Positions 5,761 through 7,574 of a stretch of 7,574 bases of DNA are shown here, piece by piece. Within the stretch, counting starts at the first letter, position 1. Each line of letters starts with the position of its first letter. The notes beneath the pieces are model-generated. The model did not search any database, was not told the origin of the DNA, and was given only the letters and a program-made list of their open reading frames with translations. Made by a program: the position numbers and the translations under genes. The stretch comes from Litoreibacter sp. (GTDB lineage: Bacteria > Pseudomonadota > Alphaproteobacteria > Rhodobacterales > Rhodobacteraceae): contig JABDPP010000160.1 of assembly GCA_013042765.1 (NCBI GenBank), positions 1-7,574 of the forward strand, read 5' to 3'.

Positions 5761-6656
5761 GAGTGATCTTCATGGGGACGCCGGATTTCTCGGTGCCGGT
5801 GCTTGATGCCTTGATGGCCGCTGGGCACGAGGTCGTCTGCGTTTATTGCCAACCTCCGCGCCCGGCGGGGCGGGGCAAGAAGGACAGGCCGTCGCCAGTT
5901 CAGGCCAGGGCGGAGGCGCTGGGACTGCCCGTTCGCCATCCGGTTTCGCTAAAAGGGGCCCAGGAACAGGCGGATTTCGTGGGTTTGAAAGCAGATGTGG
6001 CGGTAGTGGTCGCCTACGGGCTGATCCTGCCGCAGACCATTCTCGACGCGCCTCGATATGGGTGTCTAAACATTCACGCCTCTCTGTTGCCGCGCTGGCG
6101 CGGGGCGGCGCCGATCCATCGCGCGATCATGGCCGGTGATGCGCAGACCGGGGTCTGCATCATGCAGATGGAAGCCGGGCTCGACGTGGGTCCTGTGCTG
6201 TTGCGCAAGGCGATCGATATCCGGTCGGATGACACGACCGGAAGCCTGCACGACCGCCTTTCGGGATTGGGGGCCGGGTTGATAATCGAGGCGTTGGCGC
6301 AACTGGACAGCCTCAGCCCAGAGCCCCAGTCTGAACAGGGTGTAACCTATGCCGAAAAGATCGATAAGGCCGAGGCGCGGGTCGACTGGTGCCAGCCGGC
6401 CGCGCAGGTCGATCGCCTGATCCGGGGGCTGTCTCCCTTTCCGGGGGCCTGGGCGATGATCGGCGATGAACGCATCAAGTTCCTGCAAAGCGAAGTGGTT
6501 GATCTTAACGGCGCGCCGGGAGAGGTGCTGGACGGTCTCGTAATTGCCTGCGGTGACGGCGCTATTCGGATTACGCGCGCGCAACGTCAGGGCAAACGCG
6601 CAATGCAAACGGATGAATTGTTGCGGGGCTTGGATCTGCCGGATCGGCTGAGTTAG
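5757..6656 (+). CDS. fmt: Methionyl-tRNA formyltransferase
   Basis: A 299-residue enzyme that transfers the formyl group of 10-formyltetrahydrofolate to Met-tRNAi for translation initiation. N-terminal formyltransferase domain: [11 protein letters not shown] at 6-16, the RPAGRGKK loop at 35-42, and the catalytic set Asn105, His107 ([20 protein letters not shown] from 105) and Asp143 (GLDVGPV), corresponding to Asn106, His108 and Asp144 of the E. coli enzyme. The C-terminal tRNA-binding domain follows from about residue 205 ([28 protein letters not shown]). Slightly shorter than the 315 residues of E. coli. The start is the ATGA overlap with the preceding Def-like gene, and [11 protein letters not shown] is the usual family beginning. 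It is the last gene of the def operon; its TAG overlaps the convergent rnhA stop, leaving no space for a terminator between them. Confidence 0.97.
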   Translation: MRVIFMGTPDFSVPVLDALMAAGHEVVCVYCQPPRPAGRGKKDRPSPVQARAEALGLPVRHPVSLKGAQEQADFVGLKADVAVVVAYGLILPQTILDAPRYGCLNIHASLLPRWRGAAPIHRAIMAGDAQTGVCIMQMEAGLDVGPVLLRKAIDIRSDDTTGSLHDRLSGLGAGLIIEALAQLDSLSPEPQSEQGVTYAEKIDKAEARVDWCQPAAQVDRLIRGLSPFPGAWAMIGDERIKFLQSEVVDLNGAPGEVLDGLVIACGDGAIRITRAQRQGKRAMQTDELLRGLDLPDRLS

Positions 6657-7105
6657 CCCTTATAAGGCGCCATGCCCATGCGCGCCAACTCGTCGGCACG
6701 TTCGTTCTCGGGATGCCCGGCATGCCCCTTGATCCATTCCCAGCTCACTTCGTGGCGTGCCTGTGCCTCATCGAGCCGTCGCCAGAGCTCCTCGTTTTTC
6801 ACCGGTTTTTTTGAGGCCGTTTTCCAGCCATTTCGTTTCCAGCCAAGCAGCCACTTAGTAATCCCGTCCTTGACATAGGCGCTGTCGGTCACGACGGTCA
6901 GGCGGGAGGGGCGTTCAAGCGTCTCAAGCGCTGATATAGCGGCCATGAGCTCCATACGGTTGTTGGTAGTCTCGGCCGCGCCGCCGCTCAGTTCACGTTC
7001 CTTGAGAACCTTGTCCCCCTCGCGGGCAATAAGCAATGCTCCCCAGCCGCCCGGTCCCGGATTTCCGGAGCAGGCCCCGTCTGTATAGGCGAACAGCTCA
7101 GCCAT
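6653..7105 (-). CDS. rnhA: Ribonuclease HI
   Basis: A 150-residue cytoplasmic endonuclease that cuts the RNA strand of RNA-DNA hybrids. The catalytic carboxylates are visible: Asp9 ([16 protein letters not shown]), Glu52 (TTNNRMEL), Asp74 (VVTDSAYV) and Asp138 (ENERADELA), plus His128 in [10 protein letters not shown]. The central basic protrusion ([20 protein letters not shown], 84-103) that holds the hybrid is present. Length matches the bacterial family. The frame extends further upstream, but [10 protein letters not shown] is the family-typical start. This ATG lies inside the end of the methyltransferase gene (8-nt overlap, 7098-7105) with no clear ribosome binding site, which suggests translational coupling. 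Its stop (TAA, complement of 6653-6655) overlaps the fmt stop. Confidence 0.96.
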   Translation of the reverse strand: MAELFAYTDGACSGNPGPGGWGALLIAREGDKVLKERELSGGAAETTNNRMELMAAISALETLERPSRLTVVTDSAYVKDGITKWLLGWKRNGWKTASKKPVKNEELWRRLDEAQARHEVSWEWIKGHAGHPENERADELARMGMAPYKG

Positions 7106-7574
7106 GGGCACGGATGATGATGAAAGGGTCCATGCTGCCGGCAAGCCCTTTTGCCTCACCTGTGTCGACCTGCAAATCGCGAAAGCCTGCTTGGCAGAGA
7201 ATGTCGGCCAATTCTTCCTCGCCATAGTAGGCGTAGAACCGTCCGATCCTGTCACGATCCTCGCCCGCGCCCAGTTTCATCCCGATGTGAAAGAGGCCAC
7301 CTGGCTTCAGCGCTGTCTTCAACGCTGCAAGATGCACCGGGAACGCGGCTTTGGGGGCATGGAGCAGGGAAAAGTTGGCCCAGATCGCATCGTAGAGATC
7401 GGTTCCGTCGATCTCGTCGAAGAGCGCCCGACGTGCATTAATGGCGTATTTCTCGTTGGCAAGCCGGACCATCTCCGAGGAGGCATCGACCGCGTCTACG
7501 GTGTGACCGGCCGCACGGATCATCGCGGCGGAATTCCCGGGTCCACAGCCCAGATCGAGGACATGGGCGGCTTC
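7098..7574 (-). CDS. Class I SAM-dependent methyltransferase (5' end outside the window)
   Basis: The frame stays open to the right edge, giving 158 C-terminal residues. Near the visible start is the SAM-binding motif [14 protein letters not shown], followed by the second-strand acidic region [14 protein letters not shown], an [10 protein letters not shown] segment at the motif IV position, and [12 protein letters not shown] as the post-catalytic strand. The C-terminal part ([21 protein letters not shown]) is typical of small Methyltransf_11/25-type enzymes acting on small molecules. The substrate is unknown. An ATG at 7523 exists, but starting there would remove motif I, so the real start is upstream of the window. 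It overlaps rnhA by 8 nt, so the two are probably one transcript. Confidence 0.88.
   Translation of the reverse strand, partial: EAAHVLDLGCGPGNSAAMIRAAGHTVDAVDASSEMVRLANEKYAINARRALFDEIDGTDLYDAIWANFSLLHAPKAAFPVHLAALKTALKPGGLFHIGMKLGAGEDRDRIGRFYAYYGEEELADILCQAGFRDLQVDTGEAKGLAGSMDPFIIIRAHG

Noticed and set aside
6658..6667. Perfect 10-bp palindrome CCTTATAAGG
   Set aside because: It lies within the last codons of rnhA and is probably incidental; the symmetry is short and has no partner site.
7106..7255. 50-residue N-terminal extension of RNase HI
   Set aside because: It is an out-of-frame reading of the end of the methyltransferase gene; the family starts at [10 protein letters not shown].

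Overview
The window reads as chromosomal DNA of an alphaproteobacterium, most likely of the Roseobacter/Rhodobacteraceae group. This is inferred from the GC-rich codon use, tightly packed genes with 4-nt stop/start overlaps, a VCBS-Hint protein of the type common in marine roseobacters, and three deformylase paralogues stacked in front of fmt. There is no tRNA, rRNA, CRISPR, insertion sequence or other sign of a mobile element.

Layout. (1) Positions 1-1151, plus strand: the 3' end of an unrecognised gene, followed after 3 nt by a 315-residue protein with one VCBS-like domain and a C-terminal Hint (hedgehog/intein-type) domain. (2) Positions 1291-2982, plus strand: an AMP-forming acyl-CoA synthetase with all core motifs. 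(3) Positions 3020-4189, minus strand: a PLP-dependent MalY/PatB-type aminotransferase or C-S lyase, convergent with the synthetase across a small hairpin. (4) A 106-bp divergent intergenic region (4190-4295) with a perfect 5-bp inverted repeat and a candidate extended -10 promoter. (5) Positions 4296-6656, plus strand: def, def paralogue 2, def paralogue 3 and fmt, each junction a 4-nt overlap (GTGA, ATGA, ATGA). (6) Positions 6653-7574, minus strand: a SAM-dependent methyltransferase (start beyond the window edge) and rnhA, overlapping by 8 nt; rnhA converges on fmt with overlapping stop codons.

How the genes work together. The def-fmt block handles N-terminal formylation: Fmt formylates Met-tRNAi and peptide deformylase removes the formyl group from nascent chains. 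The first Def is canonical. The second keeps the metal ligands and catalytic Glu but has altered motifs and no C-terminal basic helix. The third has lost both the Cys metal ligand (now Ser) and the catalytic Glu (now Gln) but keeps a basic tail. I infer one standard enzyme, one divergent probable enzyme, and one pseudoenzyme, all translationally coupled to each other and to Fmt. This is the most interesting part of the window. The rest is ordinary metabolism (acyl-CoA synthetase, aminotransferase/lyase) and housekeeping (RNase HI), with the VCBS-Hint protein as the other item of note.
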